Below, piece after piece: positions 23,351-31,788 of a stretch of 58,080 nucleotides of DNA. Position numbers and translations under genes: made by a program. The stretch covers positions 1 through 58,080 of the forward strand of contig CAKVGH010000007.1 in NCBI GenBank assembly GCA_934747255.1, given 5' to 3'. Numbering within the stretch: position 1 is the first letter of the stretch; every line of letters begins with the position of its first letter. Source of the DNA: an uncultured Clostridia bacterium. Lineage in GTDB: Bacteria; Bacillota; Clostridia; Christensenellales; UBA1242. The notes beneath the pieces were generated by a model. It was given only the letters and a program-made list of their open reading frames with translations, made no database searches and had not been told where the DNA came from.

Positions 23351-25579
23351 TTAAATCTTTTTCAAATTAGCAAATTTTGCACTTAATATTTTATTGCCAA
23401 ATCCTTCAAAATTAACCGTTAAAATGTCTGTTGATTTTTGATAACTAACAACAACACCTTTTCCAAATTTTGCGTGTTCAACTTTTTCTCCAGCGGTATA
23501 ATCAACTGACTTTGCAGTAAAGTTTGTATTGGTGCTTTGTTTTGATGAAATGGAATTATATAGTGTTTTTGGAGAGTGATTTTCCTTGCCATAACTTGAT
23601 AGGCTAGGCTCAAAGTTTCTATCATAAGTGCGATGAACAGTCGAATTTGAATATGCCGAGCCGTAACTTACCCTTTCTATACCCACTGGCTTTTTAATAA
23701 ACTCCATTTCCTTCAAAAATCTGCTTGGCAAAGTTGCCCTTGTTGAGCCATACATATATCTGCTACTTGCGTTTGTTAAATATAATCTTTCTCTTGCTCT
23801 TGTCACCGCAACATACATAAGTCTTCGTTCTTCTTCCATATCATCATTATCACTATCACTTCTAATAATTGGAAAATAATTTTCTTCTAGTCCCACAACA
23901 AAAACAATCTTAAATTCCAGTCCTTTTGCCGAATGAACTGTTGCAAGAGTTACTGTGTCATCAGCATCGTTATAGGTGTCTATATCCGCAGTCAAACTAA
24001 TGTTTTGCAAGTATTCTTCGAGAGTTGCCGTAGGATTATCTTCTTCGTACTGCTTTATGCTCGAAACAAGTTCGTCAAGGTTGTAAATACGGTTTTCATC
24101 TTCTTCCTTGCCCGTAGCAAAATATGTTTGTAAATCTAATTTTTTAATAATATAACTTGTTAAATCACTTGTTTTTAATTCGGTCTTTTTGCTTAAAAAG
24201 TCAAGCATAAGTTGCTGAAAACTTGCAAATTTACACAAGGTCTTGTCGTTTTTATTTTCAAGAGTTAGTCCAAGCAAAGTGCTCATTAAACTTTTTTCGC
24301 CACCAAATTGATACAATTTGGCTAGACTCGCCTCGCCCAAATTTCGCTTTGGAAAATTAACAATTCTAGTGAAACTTTCGTTATCTTGTGGGTTTACTAA
24401 AAGTTTTAGATAAGCCAAAATATTTTTTACTTCCATTCGTTCGTAGAACTTTAATCCACCATAAATTTTGTATGGAATATTGTATGACAAAAATTTATCT
24501 TCAAACGAACGAGTTAGTGCATTTAATCGCATTAAAACTGCAATATCTTTATACTCATAGTTGAGTGAATGAGTCAAATTGTAAATTTCTTGCGCAACAA
24601 ATTCCGCTTCTTCCTTGTCAGTGAATTTTGGACAGTATTGAACTTTTACACCCTGCTCGTTTTCGGTAAACAATGTTTTGTCAATTCGCTTTTCATTAAA
24701 CTTAATAATTTTATTGGCACAATCAATAATATTTTTTGTGCTTCGATAGTTTTGTTCTAGTTTGTATAGAGTCGTGTTGTCGTAATCTTTCAAAAATTTT
24801 TGAATGTTTTTTACATTTGCTCCACGCCACGAATAAATACTCTGGTCTTCGTCACCCACAGCAAAAACATTTTTGTAATAACCCGCTAAAATTTTGACTA
24901 AATCGTATTGAACTTGGTTGGTGTCCTGAAACTCGTCAATCAAAATATACTTGAAATGTTTTTGATATTTTTCACGAATTTCAATAAAACTTTGAAGAAT
25001 TTTTAGAGTCTTAATCATCAAATCGTCAAAATCAAGAGCATTATTTTGCTTCATAACTTCTTCATACTCTTGCATTAAAACAATGTTTTGCTCGTAGTTT
25101 GCCTTATAACTATTAAGTTTTGCAAAATCATCTAGTTCCATATTCAAATTTTTGTATGTGCTAATATCGTGCATTAAATCTTGCAAATATTCTTCGTCTT
25201 TTAGGGAATGGTTTTTCAAAATCTTTTTTATTACCATTTTTTTGTCGTTTTCGTCATAGATGGAAAAATACTTGTTATAACCCTCTAAACAAGAAATTTC
25301 GTTACGCAAAAATCTAGCACAAAACGAGTGAAAAGTCTGTGCCCAAATGTACTGTGCATTTTCGCAAATAGTTGCCAAACGCTGTCTCATTTCGCCTGCC
25401 GCTTTGTTGGTAAAAGTTATTGCTAAAATTTCGTTTGGATATGCCAAATGTTTGTTTATAATATTTGCTATTCGATAGGTTAAAACTCTTGTTTTACCAC
25501 TGCCTGCCCCCGCCAAAACCAGCACGCTACCTTCGGTATGGTCTACAATTTTTTGTTGAACTTCGTTAAGTAATTCCAT
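23351..25579 (-). CDS. pcrA: ATP-dependent DNA helicase PcrA/UvrD
   Basis: A 742-residue superfamily 1A helicase used in repair and replication restart. The start at 25579 (MELLNEVQQKIVDH) has AGGAGAAAACTT in front; an upstream ATG 27 nt earlier encodes an atypical extension. Walker A AGAGSGKT (23-30), ILIDEFQDTN, GDEDQSIYSWRGA, QNYRSTKNI, TVHSAKGLEFK and VAVTRARERLYL are all seen. The C-terminus has VEHAKFGKGVV, a conserved PcrA tail implicated in RNA polymerase binding. The gene is upstream of ligA. Confidence 0.97.
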   Translation of the reverse strand: MELLNEVQQKIVDHTEGSVLVLAGAGSGKTRVLTYRIANIINKHLAYPNEILAITFTNKAAGEMRQRLATICENAQYIWAQTFHSFCARFLRNEISCLEGYNKYFSIYDENDKKMVIKKILKNHSLKDEEYLQDLMHDISTYKNLNMELDDFAKLNSYKANYEQNIVLMQEYEEVMKQNNALDFDDLMIKTLKILQSFIEIREKYQKHFKYILIDEFQDTNQVQYDLVKILAGYYKNVFAVGDEDQSIYSWRGANVKNIQKFLKDYDNTTLYKLEQNYRSTKNIIDCANKIIKFNEKRIDKTLFTENEQGVKVQYCPKFTDKEEAEFVAQEIYNLTHSLNYEYKDIAVLMRLNALTRSFEDKFLSYNIPYKIYGGLKFYERMEVKNILAYLKLLVNPQDNESFTRIVNFPKRNLGEASLAKLYQFGGEKSLMSTLLGLTLENKNDKTLCKFASFQQLMLDFLSKKTELKTSDLTSYIIKKLDLQTYFATGKEEDENRIYNLDELVSSIKQYEEDNPTATLEEYLQNISLTADIDTYNDADDTVTLATVHSAKGLEFKIVFVVGLEENYFPIIRSDSDNDDMEEERRLMYVAVTRARERLYLTNASSRYMYGSTRATLPSRFLKEMEFIKKPVGIERVSYGSAYSNSTVHRTYDRNFEPSLSSYGKENHSPKTLYNSISSKQSTNTNFTAKSVDYTAGEKVEHAKFGKGVVVSYQKSTDILTVNFEGFGNKILSAKFANLKKI

Positions 25580-25608
25580 AAGTTTTCTCCTATAATTTTT
25601 ACCCAAAT

Positions 25609-25636
25609 ATTATACCACTATATAGTACAATTTCAA
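25609..25636 (-). promoter_or_regulatory. Promoter of pcrA
   Basis: TTGAAA (25636-25631), 16-nt spacer, TATAAT (25614-25609) on the minus strand. Confidence 0.6.
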
Positions 25637-25715
25637 AGCAAGTTGATAAAAGAAAACAATATATCTCCAATAAGTTTTTTTGATAAATATATAAGCTCTC
25701 TCAAATTGAAAATGT

Positions 25716-25744
25716 TTGACAAATATTAAAAAATATGCTAAAAT
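25716..25744 (+). promoter_or_regulatory. Promoter of the gene at 25775
   Basis: TTGACA (25716-25721), 17-nt spacer, TAAAAT (25739-25744), then AAGGAA before the ATG. Confidence 0.7.
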
Positions 25745-25774
25745 TTGAAAAAAATAAAGGAAAAATAACAAAAT

Positions 25775-26080
25775 ATGAACGAAAAAGCAGTAATTTTAAG
25801 AATTTGCCTATCTCAAAAAGATTTTGATAATAACCAAAAAATCAAGGAAAAAATTGACGATTTTACCACCGCCGTTAACGACAAACTTTGCGATAAGTTT
25901 AAGGAAGAAATTATGTTTGACGCAGATTTTTTGGACACTAACACAATGGTATTCACTATCGACCAAGGCAAATATATTTTGGAAACAAAAAAGATTATTG
26001 AAAAACTTTTGGACAGCAAAAAGTTTAACTTTATCTCCAACAGAATTTGCGAAACTGATGTTTGCGAAATAATTAAGTAA
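25775..26080 (+). CDS. Hypothetical protein of 101 residues
   Basis: A small soluble protein that I do not recognise. It begins with a beta-strand-like AVILRICLSQ, then a charged helix, and in the middle has MFDADFLDTNTMVFTIDQG; three cysteines occur in the second half of the sequence context (DKLCDK, RICET, DVCEI). It has its own promoter and a terminator, so it is a single-gene unit, divergent from pcrA. No motif suggests a function. Confidence 0.65.
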   Translation: MNEKAVILRICLSQKDFDNNQKIKEKIDDFTTAVNDKLCDKFKEEIMFDADFLDTNTMVFTIDQGKYILETKKIIEKLLDSKKFNFISNRICETDVCEIIK

Positions 26081-26096
26081 AGTTTATTTATGTAAT

Positions 26097-26128
26097 AAAA
26101 AAAGAGAACAAATCATCTCTTTTTTTAT
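26097..26128 (+). terminator. Terminator of gene 25775-26080
   Basis: AAAAAGAGA / TCTCTTTTTTT hairpin with T run. Confidence 0.75.
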
Positions 26129-26163
26129 TTTTCAATTGATAATAGTTTTTTATTTGATTTTTT

Positions 26164-26200
26164 CAAAAAAATGGACTAAATTAAGTCCATTTTTTGATTA
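26164..26200. terminator. Bidirectional terminator facing the E2-like gene
   Basis: AAAAAATGGACT / AGTCCATTTTTT, a near-perfect inverted repeat with A/T runs on both sides. It can end leftward transcription after the E2-like gene. Confidence 0.75.
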
Positions 26201-26271
26201 AATATTTTATAAATGTTAGAGTCTAATTAAAAATTTAAGATAAGTAAAAAATTTTTATTTAGATAGTGCTA

Positions 26272-27261
26272 TTAAACATAAAGTTTGGTTTTTTTATTGT
26301 GTTTTTCAGTTTTCTTTGCAATTTTTGCTTGTTTTTTTACCAACTTTTTTTCAATCTTTCTTGCTTTCTTTTCCTGTTTGTGTTCCTTCTTCTGTTCCTT
26401 TTTTGTTAAAGGTTTTGGAGGGAGTTCATATTTTTCTTTCAAAAAGTCCACATTAAGGATATTGCGTTTTATTTGTTTAATGCTCTTTGCATAGTATAAT
26501 CCGTCACAAATTCTTTCGTCAATAACAACACCAATTTGCATTACTTTGGCAAGTTCCATACCTTTTCCGTCTGACGTTGCAACTGGTTTAACAACTTCCT
26601 TGCCCATTCCTGCAAACATACCTGTCGTTCCAAGGTCATAAAGGTGATGATAGACATATTCGGTAGAAATACTTTTCATATTCGTCAAAAAGCAACTTGT
26701 ATGAAAAGGACTAACCTTGATAAGTTTTTTTGGAAGCATTCCGTGTCTATCTAAAAATCTAATAAATCCCATTGCCATTTTTAGCAAAAATGGTGGACAT
26801 TTTAGTAATAATTTGGCGGTCTTATCAGTGCTATTTTCCTTATCTTCGCCCTTATTCGCTAAAATTTCCTTATCAATTTTTTCTTTGACATCGTAAATAT
26901 TTTCTGTTCCATCAAATTCTAGTTTTACAGTGGTTTCGTCTGCACCGTCTCTCAAACTCTTTTTTACAGCAAAACAAACAAAAATTCCTTTACGGTTGTA
27001 AATTCTTGTGTTCATTGTAAAACGATTAAGCCAAGGACGCATTGCATACATTCTAACTATCGCTGCAATAATGATGTGCATATAACTAAATGTATTGCCC
27101 TTTTCGCTTTCTTCGGCAATAAACTTGTCCATATCGTCACATCTAACTTCCAACAAATAATTGACCATTGCATCATACCTATGAGGCATAATTGCACTAG
27201 TAATTCTCAATATTGGGTCTATATCTTTTGCGAGTGTTCCATCACTTCTCTTTCCAAACAT
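26272..27261 (-). CDS. E2-type (CAT-like) acyltransferase protein without lipoyl domain
   Basis: This 329-residue protein matches the catalytic domain of 2-oxoacid dehydrogenase E2 subunits and chloramphenicol acetyltransferase-like folds (MHIIIAAIVRMYAMRPWLNRF; SPFHTSCFLTNMKS; MQIGVVIDERICDG). It has no lipoyl or E1/E3-binding domain and no dehydrogenase genes nearby, so it is not part of a standard complex. At the active-site motif HRxxDG the sequence reads ERICDG (residues 249-254): Glu stands at the catalytic His position. The last 45 residues are a Lys-rich tail (KKEQKKEHKQEKKARKIEKK). Such orphan proteins are common in clostridia and have no assigned role. Promoter TTGACT-18-TATAAT lies at 27281-27310. 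Confidence 0.7.
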   Translation of the reverse strand: MFGKRSDGTLAKDIDPILRITSAIMPHRYDAMVNYLLEVRCDDMDKFIAEESEKGNTFSYMHIIIAAIVRMYAMRPWLNRFTMNTRIYNRKGIFVCFAVKKSLRDGADETTVKLEFDGTENIYDVKEKIDKEILANKGEDKENSTDKTAKLLLKCPPFLLKMAMGFIRFLDRHGMLPKKLIKVSPFHTSCFLTNMKSISTEYVYHHLYDLGTTGMFAGMGKEVVKPVATSDGKGMELAKVMQIGVVIDERICDGLYYAKSIKQIKRNILNVDFLKEKYELPPKPLTKKEQKKEHKQEKKARKIEKKLVKKQAKIAKKTEKHNKKTKLYV

Positions 27262-27280
27262 AATAACTCCTAATGAGTTG

Positions 27281-27310
27281 ATTATATCACAAAAGATATT
27301 TACAAGTCAA
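27281..27310 (-). promoter_or_regulatory. Promoter of the E2-like gene
   Basis: TTGACT (27310-27305), 18-nt spacer, TATAAT (27286-27281) on the minus strand, with TTAGGAGTT before the ATG. Confidence 0.65.
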
Positions 27311-27369
27311 AACAATTTTTTGGTTACGATTTTACACTCAAAATTCAAGGTTTTAACTATCAAAAAAAG

Positions 27370-27717
27370 TTAGTTTTTTAGAAAGATTATTGTAATACCA
27401 TTGTTATAACATTTTAAGTCGCTTTCCAAAATTAGTTCGGGAAAATCTGTTGCAACATTATGACTTTGTATTGCTTCTTCGCCCCACTTTTCGCCAGAAA
27501 CATAATCTAAAATTTTTCCGTGCTTTTTTAATTGTTTTAGTCGTTCGTGTAAAAGCTTTTTAATTTCTCCGCCCTTACCGTGACTACCATAGCCGTGAAT
27601 AACTTTTATTGCTCCGTATTCACTGTTTTTTAGGGCTTCAATTTCTATTTCGAGCAGTGCTACCGCAACATCGGCTGGTGGCATATCTTGTTTTATGTTA
27701 ATTTCCTTTACTTTCAT
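27370..27717 (-). CDS. Smr-domain protein
   Basis: A 115-residue protein with the Smr (small MutS-related) core: helix EIEALKN, strand AIKVIHGYGSHGKGG (residues 37-50; the HGxGxHGKGG loop replaces the usual HGxGxG), then helix EIKKLLHERLKQL. Smr domains are nucleases acting on branched DNA or on mRNA in ribosome rescue. This one stands alone, without MutS, as in several Clostridia. The usual C-terminal strand with an HP-like motif is weak. Nuclease activity is an inference from the family. Confidence 0.75.
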   Translation of the reverse strand: MKVKEINIKQDMPPADVAVALLEIEIEALKNSEYGAIKVIHGYGSHGKGGEIKKLLHERLKQLKKHGKILDYVSGEKWGEEAIQSHNVATDFPELILESDLKCYNNGITIIFLKN

Positions 27718-27745
27718 AATTAAAGTATATCATAAAATCTCAAAA

Positions 27746-27784
27746 ATAAAAAATGTCCTTACAAAAAAAGAACATTCTTTATTA
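27746..27784 (-). terminator. Possible terminator after the rsmD unit
   Basis: AATGTCCTT / AAGAACATT imperfect hairpin with one mismatch, followed on the minus strand by TTTTTTATTTTT. Confidence 0.45.
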
Positions 27785-27827
27785 AATTAAGGTTTTTTAT
27801 TTATATTATTTGAATATAGTTAAGTTT

Positions 27828-27962
27828 TTACTTAATCATTTCCACTATTTCTTGCAAAGCAAATTTGTCAGTTTTAGATAGCAACATAAATGCAAAAATT
27901 TTTATATAATCGCAAATTTTATAAGTTATTTTTTCAATTTTACAATTTGCATATTTATTCAT
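27828..27962 (-). CDS. Possible 44-residue ORF coupled to rsmD
   Basis: An ATG overlaps the last 8 bases of rsmD and opens a 44-codon frame ending LLSKTDKFALQEIVEMIK. There is only a weak, distant GGAG upstream, so expression would depend on coupling to rsmD. The sequence contains hydrophobic and charged helix-like stretches but no family is recognised. AT-rich composition makes chance ORFs of this size frequent, so this is tentative. Confidence 0.25.
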   Translation of the reverse strand: MNKYANCKIEKITYKICDYIKIFAFMLLSKTDKFALQEIVEMIK

Positions 27963-28536
27963 TATTTTGTATTTTTATAAATTTCTCCAATATTTTATTA
28001 TTCATAATTGTCACATATTTTCTACCATATTTTCGAGTAATTTTACTATCATTAAAGTACTTTAAGAGTTCCAGTTTGCTTTCATCGTGCTCCCAAATTA
28101 TTAGTCCTGTCTTTTTTAATAATGAATATTTATAAATAATTTTGAATGATTTTTCAGCGCAATCAGTACTATATGGTGGGTCAATGAAAATGTAGTCAAA
28201 GTCCAAATTTTGATTATCAAACTGTTTTAAGGCTTCAAAAAAGTCGTTATTTAATACAAGGTAATTTTCGTCTTTTAGAAGTTTCAAATTTGTCTTTATA
28301 AGTTTTATGGCATCGGCATTTTTATCAACAAAAACCACTTGGCTTGCACCACGGCTAATTGCTTCTATACCCATAGCGCCTGTTCCTGCAAAAAGGTCCA
28401 AAAATATTGCGTTTTGAATGTTTGCGCCTATGATATTAAAAATCGCACCACGAACCAAATCGGCAGTTGGACGAGTGCTATTTAATTCAAATTCTTTTAA
28501 TACTTTTCCTTTATATTTGCCTGCAATAATTCTCAT
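27955..28536 (-). CDS. rsmD: 16S rRNA (guanine966-N2)-methyltransferase
   Basis: A 193-residue class I SAM methyltransferase modifying G966 of 16S rRNA in the small subunit. Visible: N-terminal MRIIAGKYKGK, TRPTADLVRGAIFNII, SAM-binding LDLFAGTGAMGIEAISRGA, then FVDKNADA, and the catalytic IDPPY in DYIFIDPPY. Length is standard. No clear Shine-Dalgarno precedes the ATG. coaD, often next to it, is not here. Confidence 0.94.
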   Translation of the reverse strand: MRIIAGKYKGKVLKEFELNSTRPTADLVRGAIFNIIGANIQNAIFLDLFAGTGAMGIEAISRGASQVVFVDKNADAIKLIKTNLKLLKDENYLVLNNDFFEALKQFDNQNLDFDYIFIDPPYSTDCAEKSFKIIYKYSLLKKTGLIIWEHDESKLELLKYFNDSKITRKYGRKYVTIMNNKILEKFIKIQNNE

Positions 28537-28653
28537 ATAATTATTATATCATATTTTTGCTAGTTTTGCAATTTATATGCTTCAACTTTGCTATATAATA
28601 TCTCTAAATTTTTGAGTCAATATTAAAAATCAAGTGTTATTTTTTACCGCAAT

Positions 28654-29778
28654 TCAGTCATAAATTAAGTGTTCTTTCATTCGCTCGACCTTAAAGTTTG
28701 TTAAAACTTCGTATTCAATGGTGTTAGTATTCTGGGCTATTTCGGTTGCAGTAATTTTTTTACCTATTGCTTCTCCCAAAACTATTACTTCGTCCCCTAC
28801 TTTTGCTGATATATTTGTTACATCAATCAAAAACAAATCCATACAAATGTTCCCCACTATGTTCGCATATTGATTGTTAACTATTACCCTTGATTTGTTT
28901 GAATTCGCACGCAAATAGCCGTCCGCATAGCCAATGCTAACGCATGCTACACGCATATTTTGACTCGCCATATAGTTTTTTCCATAGCCCACATATTCTC
29001 CTTTTTTAACAGGTACAATGTTTAGTATCGTGGCTGTAATTTTCATAACGGGTTTTAGGCTTTTGACAGGCATTTCGCAATAGCCATACATAAATAATCC
29101 CAGTCTTACCATATCAAAAGCATATTTTTTGTCGAGTAAACAAGCATTGCTAGCACTAGCGTGAATAATTATATTTTTGTATTTTACACAGGCAATAATA
29201 TTGCAAAATTTTTGATATTGAATTTCGGTCGAAACTATGTCTGTACTGTTATGAAAATGCGTGTAAACCCCTTGTAGAGTCAAGTGATTGCTACCTTGCA
29301 AATACTCAACCGCTTTTTCAAATTTTTCTTTTTTTGAAAAGCCTAGCCTATTCATTCCAGAGTTTACCGCCAAATGCACAAGTGCTGATAAATGCAGGCG
29401 TTTTGCAGTTTTTTCAACCTTTTTTAAGTATTCTACACTCGAAACCGACAAACTCACACAATTTTTAATACACCACTCCATTTGCTCGTCCATTACGGGT
29501 GCTAAAATAAGTACTGGTTTTGCTGATAAATTCCTTACTTTTTGTGCTTCAAAAAAATCCGCAACACCAAAATAATCAACCAAATCTTTTATGCTATTCA
29601 CAACATTTTTTATTCCGTGACCGTAGGCATTGGCTTTTACAATAGCACATACTTTTGTCAGTGGAAAAATCTGTTTGAAAAGCAAAATATTGTCCCTGAT
29701 GTTTTTTGCAGACAAGTAAAAATTGTTTAATGCTTTCGACTCAATTTTAGAAAGATTATTACCACTGTTTGTTTTCAT
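28654..29778 (-). CDS. alr: Alanine racemase
   Basis: A 374-residue PLP enzyme producing D-alanine for peptidoglycan. The PLP-binding lysine is Lys48 in VCAIVKANAYGHG; VNSGMNRLGF and a C-terminal beta domain with YVGYGKNYMA (catalytic Tyr region) and VSIGYADGYLR are present, as is GNICMDLFLIDVT. AAAAGGTAATAT precedes the ATG. The gene lies divergent from the tRNA-Lys gene and is probably monocistronic. Confidence 0.95.
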   Translation of the reverse strand: MKTNSGNNLSKIESKALNNFYLSAKNIRDNILLFKQIFPLTKVCAIVKANAYGHGIKNVVNSIKDLVDYFGVADFFEAQKVRNLSAKPVLILAPVMDEQMEWCIKNCVSLSVSSVEYLKKVEKTAKRLHLSALVHLAVNSGMNRLGFSKKEKFEKAVEYLQGSNHLTLQGVYTHFHNSTDIVSTEIQYQKFCNIIACVKYKNIIIHASASNACLLDKKYAFDMVRLGLFMYGYCEMPVKSLKPVMKITATILNIVPVKKGEYVGYGKNYMASQNMRVACVSIGYADGYLRANSNKSRVIVNNQYANIVGNICMDLFLIDVTNISAKVGDEVIVLGEAIGKKITATEIAQNTNTIEYEVLTNFKVERMKEHLIYD

Positions 29779-29905
29779 ATATTACCTTTTATTGATTATG
29801 ATTTATCAAAAAAAAGTGTTAAAATATTAAAAAGACATTTGAAATAAAAATTTTTATGTCACAAAAATTGAAGAAAAATTTTTGTAAAATAATTATCAAA
29901 TTATA

Positions 29906-29934
29906 TTGACAAATACAAAAAAATTATTTATACT
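29906..29934 (+). promoter_or_regulatory. Promoter of tRNA-Lys
   Basis: TTGACA (29906-29911), 17-nt spacer, TATACT (29929-29934), 20 nt before the tRNA. Confidence 0.75.
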
Positions 29935-29953
29935 AATCAAGTCAATAAAATAT

Positions 29954-30029
29954 GGTCTCTTAGCTCAGTTGGTAGAGCAACTGACTCTTAATCAGTGGGT
30001 CCGGGGTTCGAGCCCCCGAGGGACCACCA
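29954..30029 (+). tRNA. tRNA-Lys (anticodon CTT)
   Basis: Acceptor GGTCTCT pairs with AGGGACC (one G-U), the anticodon loop CTCTTAA gives CTT, the T-arm is GGGGTTCGAGCCCC, and CCA is encoded. It has its own promoter and terminator. Confidence 0.96.
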
Positions 30030-30058
30030 CATTACTAGGTTTATACCTAGTTTTTTTA
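30019..30058 (+). repeat. Direct repeat copy 1: tRNA-Lys 3' end plus terminator
   Basis: From AGGGACCACCA of the tRNA through the hairpin ACTAGG...CCTAGT and its T run. The same segment recurs at 30199-30240, with two extra bases in the hairpin loop. The hairpin here also serves as the tRNA-Lys terminator (about 30034-30057). Confidence 0.85.
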
Positions 30059-30198
30059 TGTCCTCGTGGGCTCGAACCGTAGGTTCGACACCTGTCGGTG
30101 CCAGACCGAAAATTCTTGTTCGCTTCGCTTAAAGATATTTTCTCCCGCTTTGTGCTAAAAACAGTCATTTAGACTGTTTTCTTTACGCAGTCGCCCCA
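30059..30198 (+). other. Insert between the tRNA-Lys repeats with a tRNA-like 3' fragment
   Basis: 140 bp without an ORF. It holds a T-arm-like GTAGG-TTCGACA-CCTGT followed by CGGTGCCA (30078-30103), resembling a tRNA 3' end with CCA; no matching 5' half is seen. A second hairpin AAAACAGTC/GACTGTTTT (about 30157-30180) is terminator-like. It looks like recombined tRNA-array debris or the remains of a small integrated element. Confidence 0.55.
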
Positions 30199-30240
30199 AG
30201 GGACCACCACATTACTAGGTTATTATGCCTAGTTTTTTTA
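30199..30240 (+). repeat. Direct repeat copy 2: duplicated tRNA-Lys 3' end plus terminator
   Basis: Repeats AGGGACCACCACATTACTAG and the hairpin of copy 1, 180 bp downstream. The stop codon of the hydrolase gene on the other strand lies in its last bases (30238-30240). Confidence 0.85.
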
Positions 30241-30969
30241 TACAATCTTCTTAACAATGTTTAATATTTGTTCTAACTCTCCCGACTTTTTGAAGCGGTG
30301 GTCTGCACCTTTTATGTAATGTAAATCATAGTCTAAAAAATTGGAGTTGTAAAACTTTTCATTCTTTTTAATATCCACGACATCGTCACAATCGCCTTGA
30401 ATAATGTCTATATGTTGCGAAAATTTAACATTTGTTAATTGATTATTTTTTAGTGCTTGTAAAAAATTTTTGTCCACTAAAATCTCTTTATTATAGCCTA
30501 AATTTACACTATGTGCCAACAATTCATCAAGTGATAATTTATGGTCTGTTAAAATACTATTAACCAAAATTTCGTCCATAAAAATGGCAGGAGAACGCAA
30601 AATGATATGGTCAAAACTACAAGTACTGTTTTTTAGATAAGTTAAAAACAAGTATGCACCAAAACTTGTAGCAAAAATCGATATTGGTAGTTTTGAGTAC
30701 TCATTTTTCGTATTTTCAATTACAATCTTTACATATTCTAAACATTTTTTTAAGTCTAGTTGTTTGTTTGAACAATCTTCTCCGTGGCAATGCAAATCAA
30801 ATGCAACAACTAATGTTGCGTTCTTTAATTCCTTTGCGACCGCTTTGATAACCGAACTCTCCTTGTCTCCAGCAAAACCGTGAATGGCAACAAGTATATT
30901 TTCAACCTTGTTTTTTGGATAAAAACACTTGCAATATATATTCTCTATTTTTTTATATTCAATGTTCAT
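30238..30969 (-). CDS. Alpha/beta hydrolase
   Basis: A 243-residue serine-hydrolase-like protein: oxyanion HGFAGDKESS (30-39), nucleophile elbow FATSFGA with Ser102 (Ala replaces the first Gly of GxSxG), acid in GDCDDVV (Asp195 or Asp196) and His224 in GADHRF. This is the pattern of the esterase/acyl-peptidase group that annotators often call alpha/beta hydrolase or BAAT-like. No signal peptide, so cytoplasmic. AGGTGG precedes the ATG. The substrate is unknown. The 3' end lies inside the repeat copy at 30199-30240. Confidence 0.8.
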   Translation of the reverse strand: MNIEYKKIENIYCKCFYPKNKVENILVAIHGFAGDKESSVIKAVAKELKNATLVVAFDLHCHGEDCSNKQLDLKKCLEYVKIVIENTKNEYSKLPISIFATSFGAYLFLTYLKNSTCSFDHIILRSPAIFMDEILVNSILTDHKLSLDELLAHSVNLGYNKEILVDKNFLQALKNNQLTNVKFSQHIDIIQGDCDDVVDIKKNEKFYNSNFLDYDLHYIKGADHRFKKSGELEQILNIVKKIV

Positions 30970-31118
30970 TAGTTTTCCACCTGCCTTTTATAGTGAAATG
31001 ATATAATATTTTTTTAAGTTTGATTTTTTCATTTGTCAATTCTAATTGTTTTCATTATATCACATTTTAAGTTTTTTCCAATATACAACTAAATCTCAAA
31101 AAATACATTTGTTTTTAT

Positions 31119-31147
31119 TTGATAAGTATGATTCTTTTAAGTATAAT
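31119..31147 (+). promoter_or_regulatory. Promoter of zinc-ribbon membrane protein gene
   Basis: TTGATA (31119-31124), 17-nt spacer, TATAAT (31142-31147), then AGGAAGG before the ATG at 31168. Confidence 0.75.
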
Positions 31148-31167
31148 ATTTATATAGGAAGGTAATT

Positions 31168-31599
31168 ATGGAAAACAAAAAACCAAAAATGTATAAAGCA
31201 TTAAAAATTATTGCTCCAATATCACTCGCTGTTGGAATCTTGCTAATAGTTTTAGCAGTAACCGTTTTTAGAACTCCGTTTGGCGAAATGGACCAACCAA
31301 ATTTTGTTATTTTGATAATTGGTAGTTTATTTGCGACTTTTTCTATTCCTTTGTTTGTTGTAGGATTTATACCAGAAATTCAAAAAATGCAATTAAAAAC
31401 AATCCAATATGTACAAAGAGAAAACGCAGATGTTTTAGAAAACATAGCAAACTCACAAGCCGATATTAACAAGCAAGCCGTTCAAAAAACAGCAAATGCA
31501 GTAAAAAGTGAGTTAAAAAACTCCAAATATTGCAGTGAATGTGGCAAGCAAATTGACGAGAACTCGAACTTTTGCAACCATTGTGGCAAAAAACAATAA
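31168..31599 (+). CDS. Membrane protein with C-terminal zinc ribbon
   Basis: A 143-residue protein with two membrane helices (about residues 14-34 and 46-67), a short charged helix region and a C-terminal zinc ribbon with two CxxC knuckles: CSECGKQ and CNHCGKK. The zinc ribbon would face the cytoplasm. Such zinc_ribbon_2-type tails are widespread in clostridial membrane proteins of unknown function. It is monocistronic, with its own promoter and terminator. Confidence 0.8.
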   Translation: MENKKPKMYKALKIIAPISLAVGILLIVLAVTVFRTPFGEMDQPNFVILIIGSLFATFSIPLFVVGFIPEIQKMQLKTIQYVQRENADVLENIANSQADINKQAVQKTANAVKSELKNSKYCSECGKQIDENSNFCNHCGKKQ

Positions 31600-31619
31600 T
31601 TTATTTATATAAGTAAAAA

Positions 31620-31650
31620 CAAAACCACTATTTTGTAGTGGTTTTTTTAA
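31620..31650 (+). terminator. Terminator
   Basis: AAACCACTA / TAGTGGTTT hairpin followed by TTTT, right after the zinc-ribbon gene. Confidence 0.8.
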
Positions 31651-31788
31651 TTTAGTTTCAACAAGAATACTAGTGATAATTTGTAAAACTTGATGCTTAT
31701 TGTTATAAAATCTATTTTTGATATTTACAATAAGTATAATATTTCCTTGCTGGGTTCAATATTTTGCTTGGTTCAATATTGATTAAAA

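Noticed and set aside
31742..31776. Short tandem GGTTCAATATT repeat upstream of the AAA gene stop
   Set aside because: Only two copies of about 11 bp in AT-rich intergenic sequence; no symmetry or context that suggests a function.
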